Of a stretch of DNA of 64,000 nucleotides, positions 24,536 through 35,550 are shown one piece after another (positions within the stretch are counted from its first letter, which is position 1; every line of letters starts with the position of its first letter). Source of the DNA: Notospermus geniculatus (lineage: Eukaryota > Nemertea > Pilidiophora > Heteronemertea > Lineidae). The stretch is taken from the NCBI GenBank assembly GCA_002633025.1, contig NMRB01002225.1:36332-100331 (forward strand), written 5' to 3'. Below the pieces are notes generated by a model that was given only the letters and a program-made list of their open reading frames with translations, did no database searches and had not been told where the DNA came from. A program made the translations under genes and the position numbers.

Positions 24536-24868
24536 CATTGTTAGAAATAACAGAAGATTTTACAGAAAATCTGTGCAGCAGAGTCCCCAGGACTGGATCT
24601 GTAAAATTACAGAGTGATCTGTAAAACTACAGACTTAAATAAATGTTAAGAGAGACTTGACTGGAGGCGGACCAAATTATATTTTCATACTGATCTCAGA
24701 AGGCATCATAATTGGATGTCCAATGGAGTCGAACCAATACAGGAAAGCATGAATCATACCATAAAAAAATTATGTAAATTTACAGAAAGTGCTGGGGACT
24801 CTGCTGCAGGCACTTTCTGTAAAATTACTGCAAAATTACTACTGTAAAATTAATAATTTCTAACAGTG
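24536..24868. mobile_element. MITE with CATTGTTAGAAAT ends at GPCR start
   Basis: CATTGTTAGAAATAACAG and AATTTCTAACAGTG bound the segment, with mirrored TTACAGAAA and CAGCAGAGTCCCCAG inside. It abuts the GPCR start codon at 24524, so any upstream exon or promoter lies to its right. Confidence 0.5.
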
Positions 24869-25122
24869 TGGGTCAACCCTGACTCAAGAAGTACCCTTCG
24901 AGGGGAATATCTGGATATCCAATCTAGAGCACCAACACGACACACAAAATGACAGTATATAAGTAAAGTCGTCTACGGTATTCGCACTTTTCGGCCCCAA
25001 CAGTGAAATTTCACTTTGTGCAAATAAAAGCGAAATTTCACTTCTGGGATACTAGAGAATGCCTGAGGAAGACCCCGGTCGGGGTCGAAAATTTGCAAAT
25101 ATCGGAGACACTTTACTTATAG

Positions 25123-25725
25123 GGTCGTATTCGTAAAGCGGTTACATTATTAGAACCGTTAACATCTGCCAGTGTTCCCCATCTGTGAGTGTTCCCCTCG
25201 GCCTCCTAATAGAAGCAGTCAGCCGCGCATATTGCCAACAGATGGCAGCAAAGTTCTAGCGGACCAATGTAGGCCTACAGGAAAATCTACGTGATTGCTG
25301 TTCGATCGATAATAGTGAGTTTAAGAAACCATACGTTAACGCTAACGCTAACGCTAATTTCGTCAAAATGACGTCACTCCCCGAAGAAATACAACAGATT
25401 CATTCGATGTGACGTCAAAATGATGTCAATAACGTTAGCGTTAGCGTTAACGTATGGTATCTTAACCTCACTAATGACTGAGTCCGCTATATGCATTGAA
25501 TTGGGCCGTAGTGACACCTATTGGTCAACTCGCTGCCAGCTCCTATTGTCTGACGGAATAGGCGGCGACTTGACAATAGAGGACACACAGAGAAATATGT
25601 CGATCTACCTGCCAGCGTTTCCAAAACAATAAGGGGACACACTCACCCATCACAGAAACACTGGCAGACACCTGCCTGAGACGGTTCTAACGATAGAACC
25701 GCTTTATGAATACGAATACGACCCC
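25123..25725. mobile_element. Nested MITEs around a GGGTCGTATTCGTAAAGCGG element
   Basis: Outer ends GGGTCGTATTCGTAAAGCGG and CCGCTTTATGAATACGAATAC enclose a copy of the GTTAACATCTGCCAGTG family (25157-25679). That copy in turn holds a 145-bp element at 25321-25465 with ends AAGAAACCATACGTTAACGC and its complement. The order of insertion is outer, then middle, then inner. Confidence 0.6.
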
Positions 25726-26139
25726 AAAAGGAAAACTCATTGGAAAATACAGTTTTTCAATGATGGTTAAGAAAAATGTGAACCCGTTTTCAGTAAAATG
25801 CAAATTTTTTGTTGGCTGATTTCCCACTGCTTATGAAATGTAATATTCCTATTCGCATGGGTATTGAACCAGTCTCCTTCCAATGTACTGTATGCCCACC
25901 AGCCTGTGACTTGGGTAGCAGTGTGTTGGTTTTAATCACGGAAGCGCCGTTTGTTCTCATTTTCCCCTTCCTCAACGCCGTAAGACATAATTGACATAAT
26001 GACTCTGATATTTCATGCAAATCTTCCTTTGGTATATGTCCAGTAACCTGATCACTTAATCACAGAAGCAGTTCGGCCCGTTTTTTTTTCAGGTTTGCTT
26101 TACTCCAGATTCAACAGTGCTTGATGGATTTTTCCGATG

Positions 26140-26742
26140 TAAGGCTAGGGTTAGGGTGGGTATATACACTACACGCGATTCACCCAACGCATGCGATGGT
26201 TCTTTGTTATTTCATGCCGCAATGCCTCCCAAACAAAAGCGATTCGCGTGCGATTCCAAATCGGTTGGCGAATCGCTTATAGTGTGCACCCACCCTTAGG
26301 GTAGGGACCTACCCCTACACTGAACGCGAATTCGCGTGCGACAGGGCAACGCGCGCGATTTATGCTTCGAAAGCCTTTGTTTGCGTGCAGCGCGGCGGAA
26401 AATAATAAAGACTTTGACGCACGCGTCTACGCATCGCGTTCGGTGTATACCTAGCCTAAGGCCAGGTTCACACTGCGAGCGAAATGGCGAAGCGAAGCGA
26501 ATTTCCATTGTCCTGTAGCGTTACAGGCCATTGTCATGCTCCCAGATCTTTTCACCACATCGCTTCGCTTCGCCGTTTCGCTCGCAGTGTGAACCTGGCC
26601 TAAGGCTAGGGATACACTGAACGCGATTTACCCATCGCGCGCGATTTTCGCACGGATGTCTTTTGTTTCGGAGGCATTGCGGCATGAAATAACAAAGAAA
26701 CAACGCGCGCGATGGGTAAATCGCGTTCAGTGTATCCCTAGT
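26140..26742. mobile_element. Four MITEs end to end
   Basis: Adjacent inverted-repeat units: 26141-26298 (GGTGGGTATATACACTACAC), 26284-26458 (ACCTACCCCTACACTGAACG), 26459-26604 (CTAAGGCCAGGTTCACACTG) and 26605-26742 (GGCTAGGGATACACTGAACG). Units one and four share internal sequence in opposite orientation (CATGCCGCAATGCC). ORFs here are by-products. Confidence 0.6.
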
Positions 26743-27142
26743 CTCGTAAACAGTGTACCGACTCTGCTACGGGACCTGCTACCGCGGCAAAAGTTTTCTT
26801 GATGCAGTTTGTACAATTATTCTACGAACTGCATCAAGAAAATTTTCAATATTCAATATCACACACACATGCATGTATATAGGCCCCAATCATGCTAAGG
26901 CCAATGAAATGGCCCGTGGACCATGTGCTCACTTGGGTGAATGTACACTCATGCAAAAAAAGTAAATGGACAGCAGTTTTTCTTGAATATCTCCAAACCA
27001 ATGAAATGTAGGAGAATGGGCCTAACATGTGTGATAGCAAATTTTCCTGGCTGTCTGATGATATCCAAGTCCAGAAAATCCGGTGAAATCCACCTTTGAT
27101 AGAAGGACGCCTCTATAGCAAATTCCCTTCCTAACAGTCGTG

Positions 27143-27912
27143 AGTAATAAATGGCGAGGACTCGGTTGAGAATCGAACCCGCGGTCACTTGATCAAGGTC
27201 AAATAACTGACATCTGACCACTGAAGAGTCGTTGTTCATGGTCTGTTTTAGAATTTAGAGTCAAAAAGTTTGATATTAATAATTATATCATTTATTTATC
27301 GTTTCGTCTGATGTAAAGGGTGTTAGCATGAAATCAATACCGAAAATATAGCCACAGAGAAAGATCACAAAAATATCATCTCTTATTGATCCAGGCTGTG
27401 ACCATTGTACAGTTCTGTTTCCAATATGTAATTTAAAGAATCAATACTGTCTTTATGTCTTAATTTCATGAAAACAACAATTGTTGAATGCACCAAAGGC
27501 AAGACATCCTCCCCACAGATGTGGTCAGAGGACTCGGCCCAGTCGAATGGAGTGTAATCCACGGCTAACGAATGGCTTGATCCGGTCAGAGTTCTTCTTT
27601 CTGAGAGTCTCTGATCAGGACATTCCCCTTGACAACACACCGAGATTCGTCGTCACTCGATGAATAAAGTGATAAAGGGTTACTGTTTACATTCGCCGCC
27701 TTCCGTCACATCAACTTGTGAGAAACCCTGATGTATGGAGTTGGAGGTGTCCATCGCACCAGTGCTTACAATCACTCTCACTGCGAAGTACTTAATAAAG
27801 CGCAGTATCCTGGCCCTGCTCATTATTTTCTGGCAAAAATACAGGTCTGGAGATAGTTTGCCAAAACAGAAACTACAATGTGACAGACGAAAGTATCTGT
27901 ATCATTGTTTAA
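27143..27912. repeat. Segmental duplication, copy A (uninterrupted)
   Basis: About 770 bp matching 32914-39183 in the same orientation and order, but without the three insertions there. It supplies empty sites, including GATAGTTTGCC at 27852-27862, where copy B has the 3.57-kb element. Confidence 0.8.
27155..27237 (-). repeat. tRNA-derived SINE head
   Basis: On the minus strand: A-box-like AGTGGTCAGATG, then GCGGGTTCGATTC as B box, ending CCTCGCC. The region is tRNA-like but lacks an intact cloverleaf. A second copy lies at about 32926-32997. Confidence 0.5.
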
Positions 27913-28099
27913 GATGGTCATTAAGGATTTGGTTCAGACATATTTTACGACGGTGGTACATCACTGGAGTATTTTAGCGTCAGACATACCACAGCAGTAG
28001 GCCTACGTTACGTCATTTCTCGCCTGTGCTGTAATTTGTTGTCACCTGAAATGTACAACCTTTGTTGTCCTACCGAAAGATTTCGAGGCTGTTTGTCAG

Positions 28100-31000
28100 A
28101 TGAGCAGAAGGAGAGGAACATGCATGGAGAAGAAAGAGGCATTTCAATTTCAAGATGCACGGATGTGTCAGAAAAAGGTAATTTTTATGCAACCCAGCGT
28201 GAGTTGTTTACAACCCATAACTGGTAGTTACGGGGTGTAGTGGTTCGGGCCTCCGACTAGCGGTCAGAGGATCCCGGGTTCGAATCCCGCTGCTGGCGTG
28301 AGACTTTGGGCAGGTCTCTTTGCCTTACTGGCCTCTCTCCACCCAGGTGTATAAATGGGTACCGGTCGGAAATGCTACAGATTGTAGCGCTGAATGAGCA
28401 GCTCATCTGAGTTCTACTGAAAGGTTTCAGGATAGACTGGGGTTAAAGTGTAAAGTCGGATGACACCTCTACCGTTGTTGATATCAGACTATAAACCCAA
28501 ACTTTTAACTTTTTAGTTGTATTATGAATTTCTCAAAAAAAAACGACAATAGCAGAGTAAATGTGACTTTAGGGACTAATCTCGCCATTTGGCGAGAGTG
28601 GTCTGTATCACACACCCTCGCGCATTCAAATTGACCTAGAATCGTAACCAGTAGACCGATTGATGTTTGCTTTGCATATTTTTAATGCGAGACTACCACC
28701 CTCATTAGGCGATTTTGCTCTGTTTGAAGAAACCTGGCTAAAATTGCGTCTAAACGTTTGTCCCGGTGTCTAGTTTGACCGACTACAAAGTGCAAATCTG
28801 ACTTGTTGTGACAAAATGGCTATATCTCCAGAACGGAAGCAGCTACGAACTCGCAAATAGCGCCAAACGAAAGAGGAGAAAAAGTTGACCAATTTTCAGA
28901 CGCGTATGAGCAACGGTTATCGAGATATAAACGTTTAAAGATTGGCAACCTGACGAAAACGTAGGCAGAATGCGACTATATTCCTCACAACTTGCATCTT
29001 CGGCTCTGGCCTGTTTCTCTTGCAGACATTTTGGAAGAAGCAAACCTACATGAGGTCGTGGCCCATTTAGTTGCCTTCAGAATGAGTGTCTTGTCACCAG
29101 TTTTGGTTGCAATGTTTGGGAGCTAGGCGCGTTTTTGTAGACACATGAGAAATTTATGTCACACAATGTACACTTTTCAACTTCATCCAGTCCCGAAAGG
29201 GGTAAAAGTTACCGACAACGATATTAATGAAATGGTCCATGGACCATGTGCTCACCCGTTTGGACATGATAGTATAGGCCTAATGACCAAAAAGGTACAG
29301 GTCAGTTATGAGCAATCTCAGTCAGGTTATTCCCAAGTTGCAGGACTGCAATGATTGTTGGGTTATGCCACCCGGTGGCCATACTGGATGCCCGATTGGG
29401 ACAAAAGTTCACATGCACAAAAAGGCCATCTAGAGGGAGCCACAGAGCACATTTGAGCGCTCTGGGTCAAGTCGTTCCTGAGTTACAGCACGTTTGATGA
29501 TTTGCTGGTTACGCCACCTGGCGGCCATTGGAAGTTTAATCAGGCCGAAATGTGACGTGCTTGTAAAAAGGTCACCTAGAGGGATGTAAATATCAAGTTT
29601 GAGCACTCTGGGTCAAGCCATTCCTGAGTTATAGCACTTGGATGATTTTCAGGTTACGCTACCTGGCGGCCATATTGGATGTCCGATCAGGCCGAAACTC
29701 GGTATTTTTTAAGGTACCCCTCTAATACATGTTTGTTCAAGATATGAAGAAGCTCGGTGAAATAATGAAGAACTGTGGCAGGTTTGTTACTTTTGTAAAA
29801 CTTTGACCTCTGTGACCTTGAAAAGTAGGTCAAATCAAAAACCCGTTATGTATGTTATGTATCCTAATTAGATACACCCATGATAAAAATTTGGAGATGA
29901 TCCAGTCATTAGTTCAGGAGTTATTAACACTTTTTGTGTTTTTGGTTTTGGCTACCTGGAGGCCAAGCCAAGAATCGAATCGGACCGAAACTTGGTGCCA
30001 TAGGTCATATGACCTAGGGGTATATATGTACCAAGTTTCAGATCAATAGCTCCAGCGGTTACGAAACGTGCCCTGCTAACGGACCACGCCGGACGACGGA
30101 CGCCACACCACGACAAAACCTCACGGGTGAGCTAAAAATGTTTCCAATCGAATGCACCAACAATCTTGACCAGAGAGAAAGTCCGTTACTGACAGGTCTC
30201 GCATGAAATCAATGAGTGCGGATGTCGATACTTCTTTTTAGTATCTCATATTCCACAATCCACAATAATTTGTTGGCATGTTTTTCAGGAGAAAGAATCA
30301 ATTAATTATAGCATTCGAAAAACAGGAAAATTTCTGCCACCTGTTGTCATTTATCGAATAGCGTGTTGGTACTCTGAACCGATACATGGTTGGCTAGTTG
30401 TACTTGGCAGCCAGCAAACCAAATTTCTGTATTTCCGATCCCGAGTTTATTCTCGGCATCGGGGAAAGGCCGATTATAGTCTTCTGTATCATCATACACT
30501 TTGCCTCAAACCCCCCTTCCCAAAGGAAATATCGACTCAAATTTACAAGTTGTCCATTTTACTACCGGGCAGTACTGCCAGTGAGATTTTACTCTATAAT
30601 CTTGTCAATGGCACATTTTCCCAAAAATTGTTGATACCAGCATCTGATATCTGCTATGGGAAAGGGGACCTCACCACTTTTGGAATGGCAGAGAAATTAA
30701 TTCATTACTGCAAGAAGTCAGGTCTTTGGGAGGGCACTATCTATGACGTGGTGGGATCAGATAAATCGAACATTCTCGTCCTTGAAAATGGCGTCCACCT
30801 TCATCTCAAAGGCAAGCCAGAGTATTTTGGTCGAACAGGAGTGTTTCAGTTTGTGTTTAATTTTAGCGATTATTCCGTTATTCTTTTTGTTTATTTAGAG
30901 GAATACGAGTATAAACCAGTGAAGTTCCGTATAGCACTTGAAAATAAGTTTGACAAACGATGCAGTAAGGGAGGTTTTTATCCCGATCACTACTACGAGA

Positions 31001-31281
31001 TGTTTTTTACAATTTGGAGACCCTTCCTCTCGGGCTTTGCACTGCAGAAGATTCCTGATCCAAAGGAAGGCCTTGTCAAAAACGGATCAGGGAAGTTCAC
31101 GTTTCAAGAAACAAAGGCCTCTTTTCCTCAACTACCTAAGAATTTGCGTTCTGCACATATGTTGCGCGTGCTTCACCAAGACGGATATTTGATCCTTTTT
31201 GTCCGGTCACCAGGAAAAGGGAAAGGGCAGGAAGAGATTTTCAGGAAGGTTTATATGTATAAAGCAGATCTCGGCCAATGA
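28100..31281 (+). CDS. Unrecognised two-exon gene, ~356 codons
   Basis: The main exon runs 30289-31281. It starts right after a good acceptor (TGTTTTTCAG) and stays open for 330 codons, although the first ATG-type start is far inside. A matching phase-0 upstream exon ends at 28177 (CAGAAAAAG followed by GTAATT) with an ATG at 28100 giving 26 codons; the frame is open further upstream, so the true start may lie earlier. The protein is mixed alpha/beta, soluble, with scattered aromatic residues and no obvious signal peptide or membrane helix; motifs seen include KFLPPVVIYRIACWYSEP, LVNGTFSQKLLIP and FRIALENKFDKRC. I do not recognise a family. The intron holds a SINE and repeat R1. Expression is unproven. 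Confidence 0.5.
28231..28512 (+). mobile_element. tRNA-derived SINE, copy 1
   Basis: The head has an A-box-like GTGGTTCGGGCCTCCGACTA and B box GGGTTCGAATCCC. A body follows (TGAGACTTTGGGCAGGTCTC and onward) ending near ATAAACCCAAACTTTTAACT. The same sequence is present on the minus strand at 49620-49905. Confidence 0.8.
29230..30136. mobile_element. Dispersed repeat R1, copy 2
   Basis: Same start (TGAAATGGTCCATGGACCAT) and end (GGTGAGCTAAAAA) as copy 1, but shorter by about one and a half of the internal ~170-bp units. It lies in the intron of the two-exon gene. Confidence 0.6.
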
Positions 31282-31289
31282 TCTCGTCT

Positions 31290-31810
31290 GTCCTGGTCAG
31301 AAAACTAGTCTCGCGCAACCAGCCCCTCGTTCATAGTCCGAGGTCGTCAGACCCAGGGTCTGGCGCGGAATGCAATTCCCATTGTAGTGACCTTATTTCG
31401 ATGATTCGAAATAAGGTCAGCTTCGCCGATTGGCTAGTCACTACCAATGCGTCATGGATCAAAAAGTTGGTGACGTAGGCCGCAGGACGAATATGGCTGC
31501 GCCCAGAGAACTTGAAGCGTGAAAATTTAGCAAGGTGAATCGGCTCAATTTGTGTTGTCAAGTCAATTTATAGTGTCTTTCATTGGAATTTCAGGCAAGT
31601 ATGTTAATATTCTTTCGATTGGGGAGGAAATTATACTATAAAAATGCGGTAGGCCTAACAGGAAGGGCTACAAAATACTCTAGTTTTACTCGCATGTTGC
31701 ATGCTTTTTGCACTGATTGTGCATTGCGTTCTACGTCATAGGCGGTAGATTGTCTGCCATGATGGTTTTACAAGTCAAAGTAACCATATGGACCAGACTA
31801 GTCAGAACGA
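31290..31810. repeat. Dispersed repeat R2, copy 2 (inverted)
   Basis: Reverse-orientation relative of 23400-24010, starting only a few bases after the stop codon of the two-exon gene. Confidence 0.6.
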
Positions 31811-32333
31811 GACTAGTCAGAAAACCTGTAATTTATGGAGGAAGTCATCGGACAGTCAGATGGACACACTGAATTAGCAATGTTATTCCTGTCACCTTCG
31901 TTTTTCTACGTTCATCCCCGGTCCGACCAATGAATGAATATCTATGACGGCGAAGATTTTTCCGAGCGCTCGGATTTCGTTCTGCATGCTGTACCTTCGT
32001 CCGATATCATTTTTTGACCACAAACTTATGATTTGGCGTCTCCTCCCGATTTAACAACTACATTGGTTCTATAGCTTTAACTAATAGCCGGATTTCAAGG
32101 GGTTGAGGTCATATAAAAGTTAACTAATAGTTAACCCTAAAGTTAACTTTTAGTCACAAAAACACTCGAATTTTACCTCCCCTGAGAGTTGAGTCAATTC
32201 AGTTAACCACGAGTAAACTCAAAGTTGGCACTTTATTTTACTATAAAGTAACCCTATGGTTAACATAACCCCAGGAAATCATACAGAGGTAAGAAAAAAT
32301 GTACTACAGCTCATGTACATGAGATAATCGCCT

Positions 32334-32474
32334 GGGACCTTATTCACGAAGCCCACGCAACTTTACGGAATGCGTAAACTATTGTGCATTTGCGGGAACC
32401 CTATTGTTCACTGTCAGCCTGACAAAGGACTTGCACACCCTTAAAGATACGGAAGCTTTGTGAATAAGGGTCCC
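32334..32474. mobile_element. MITE, GGGACCTTATTCAC family, copy 2
   Basis: GGGACCTTATTCACGAAGC and its complement bound ~140 bp. It lies inside a wider AT-rich region (32080-32830) full of GTTAAC/AGTTAACT motifs that itself looks like a degenerate inverted-repeat element. Confidence 0.6.
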
Positions 32475-33504
32475 AGGCAATTAGCCTTCAGTCAACAGGA
32501 GGGGCGGTCAAATGTTAGAGTTACGATGTCAGCCATGTTTGCTGTTCCAAGGCATCAGATGTTTGCTTTTCAGGCATGCAAGAAGAGCAGAAAACTAAGT
32601 GAGGACCCCTGCTTACAGTGGTGAGCCGATAGAAAGACATATGCGACCGACTCAAGCCCAGTTTGATGACCTGTGGACACAGTTAACTAATAGATAACTA
32701 TAGTTAACTAAAAGTGAACTAAGAGTTAACAATAGTTAACATATGGTTAACCTGAAGTTAGAGGGGTTCAAGTTGACTATTTTTTCAGGGTTATCCTGGG
32801 ATTATCTTGGTGCCAACGTTAACTATGAGATTTGACCTCACCCATTGTATTTACAGAACATCTCCAGGTAGGCCTACCCTCCTGGGGAACACAAGGAGCA
32901 GCTCATGCATAGAGTAACGAATGGCAAGGATTCCGTTGAGAATCGAACCCGCGGTCACTTGATCAAGGTCAACTGACATCTGACCACTGAAAAGTTGTTG
33001 ATGATGGTCGGTTTTTTTTTGTTTATAATTTAGATCAAAAAGTTTGATATTAATAATTATATCATTTATTTATCTTTTCGTCTGATGTAAAGTGTGTTAG
33101 CATGAAATCAATATCGAAAATATAGCCACAGAGAAAGATCACAAAAGTATCACCTCTTATCAAACCGCGCTGTGACCACCATTGTTCATTTCAATCATTA
33201 TTTTCAATAACTTAAAGAATCAATGCTGTCTTTATGTCTTTATTTCATGAATGAACAATTGTTGAATGCACCAAAGGCAGAAGACGTCCTCCCTACAGAT
33301 GTGGTCAGAGGACTCAGCAGAATCGAATGGAATGTAAACGACGGCTAAGGAATGGCTTGATCAGGTCTGATCAGGTGATCATTCCCCTTGATAACACACC
33401 GAGATTCGTCGTCACTCCAAGAATAAGGTGATAAAATGATAGTAGGTCTACCGTCTACATTCGCCGCCTTTTGTCACATCAACTTGTTAAACCCTGCTGT
33501 ACGG

Positions 33505-34508
33505 TTAGTTATTAGTTGCGCTTCCACTACAAAAAAGCCGGTATTTGTCCGCTCTTGTTCTGCTTCCATTACAGAATTGCCGGGTTTAATAAGTCCGGTT
33601 CTATTAAGTGCGGATCTATTTAGTTTGGATAGGTGATGGGCAGTCGCAAGCGACCGTGGAGCCACCTGTAGCCGAGCATAATACTACAAATAGATCCGGT
33701 GTTATTGCCATTCCACTACAAAATTTATCCGCATCTAGATTGGGAGTATGATCGGCTATGCTATCCGAACTAAATAGATCCGCACTTAATAGAACCGGAC
33801 TTATTAAACACGGCAATTCTGTAATGGAAGCAGAATAAGAGCGGACAAATACCGGCTTTTTGTAGTGGAAGCGCAACTTATGCTGTCCGAACTAAATAGA
33901 TCCGCACTTAATAGAACCGGACTTATTTAAACCCGGCAATTCTGTAATGGAAGCAGAATAAGAGCGGACAAATAACGGCTTTTTTGTAGTGGAAGCGCAA
34001 CTATTATCTCCGGGACGGAATTGTTATTTTTGACGGAACGGAACAGAAATGAAAATGCGGAATGACCCTAAAACCGGAACGAAACCATAGAATGAAGTAT
34101 AAATTATCGGCAATGAACCTTTAAGCTTTTTGAAAATGTATTCTAGAATTATTAAATAAACGAATTAATTTATAGAGCTGACGAATAAGGGCATAATTAC
34201 ATCCACACATTAATAAAATGACCAACGCAGCTTAAGTGGTCAACGACGACCACACTTTCCGTTTCATTCCAAACTTGTGAAACCTGGAGTAATGATGAAA
34301 ATGTTGTCTACAAACGTGCATAACGGCAGAGGGGCTGGAGAACCGAAGGGGAAATCGTCGTTCACAAAATTCGTTCGATCACATGTTCTGTTGCTATTTA
34401 TAATATGGTGGGGTATTTAAATTGTCTCCGCCATTCCGGTTTTCAGTTTTTCCCATTTTCATTTCTGTTCCGTTCCGGCAAAAATAACTATTCCGTTCCG
34501 GGGATAAT
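33505..34508. mobile_element. Composite foldback insertion in copy B
   Basis: It contains three to four inverted copies of a module with GCGCTTCCACTACAAAA, GAATTGCCGGGTTTAATAAG and GTGCGGATCTATTTAG, followed by a segment with ends TAACTATTCCGTTCCGG-like and complement. CCCTGCTGTACGG occurs just outside both sides. Confidence 0.5.
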
Positions 34509-34528
34509 AACTACCCCTGCTGTACGGA

Positions 34529-35430
34529 GTACCCAGAGATTCGTTACGCTCGGGCCGAGGTTGACGGTCGCTACACTAATCTCTGGAGACGGCTAGCCAT
34601 TTCACGCCTTAGCTGTGATTATGGTATCGTGCAATTTTAGACCGAATTTTAACCACAAATGCACTGAAATGACTTGAGATGACTTGAGTATACAATGTTA
34701 CACACAAAAATGTAGATTGGTACCCGATCCTCCGCTGGTGGCGCTGGCGGGCTGGGTGTCGCGGAGGATCGGTCCTGGCTACTGAGGACGGCAGAAATCT
34801 GGCTGCCGCCGGAAGTGACGAAAGTAAGACTAGTATCGTGTCATGACTGTACTTAGAACACGTACAGCCACATGATGAAGGATCGGATACCAGTTGCAAC
34901 GAGGAATCATGGCGGTGGCTGGTAAATATCAACATTGGCGAGAATAATATCGCTTTTTTCCCTTGTTACAAAGCGTGCCTTAGCGATAACCAATGCCAGA
35001 CGAGTATGGGTATGGGTATGAGTATGGGTTCTTGAAACCAATGCATGCAAAAGCCTTAAAAAGTGCCATAGCGAATGGCACATGGCTATTTTTCCAACCG
35101 ATTGTGACAAGTCGTTGCTTTTCGAATTGGACCAATCAACGCCATGAAACTCGTAGCCAGTACCGGTCTATATATTTTATATTTATAGACCGGGTACCAG
35201 TCTAACAAAAATATCCTTAGAAAGGTTTTTCGACGGATCTGTTGTATTTATTGAGGAAAATCCGCTGCACTACTCGGCGCACTGTATAAACTTGGAGTGA
35301 AGCGAGATGCGCCGTGTGTAACGCACTTGCCTGCATTTTGGTTCCAGAAGCCACCGCTAGGGCTTAGCCGTCTCCAGAGATTAGTGTAGCGACCATCAAC
35401 CTCGGCCGAGCGTAACTAATCTCTGGGTAC
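34529..35430. mobile_element. Long-armed foldback element, ~900 bp
   Basis: The left arm GTACCCAGAGATTCGTTACG, continuing for about 65 bp through CACTAATCTCTGGAGACGGC, is mirrored on the right, ending CTAATCTCTGGGTAC. Copy A lacks the whole insertion. No coding sequence is recognised. Confidence 0.6.
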
Positions 35431-35550
35431 GAGATTGATGTCCATCGGTACCTTTGCTTACAATCGCTCTCACTGCGAAGCACGTAATAAAGCGCAGTAT
35501 CCCGGCCCTGGTCATTATTTTCTGGCAAAAATTTAGGTCTGGAGATAGTT

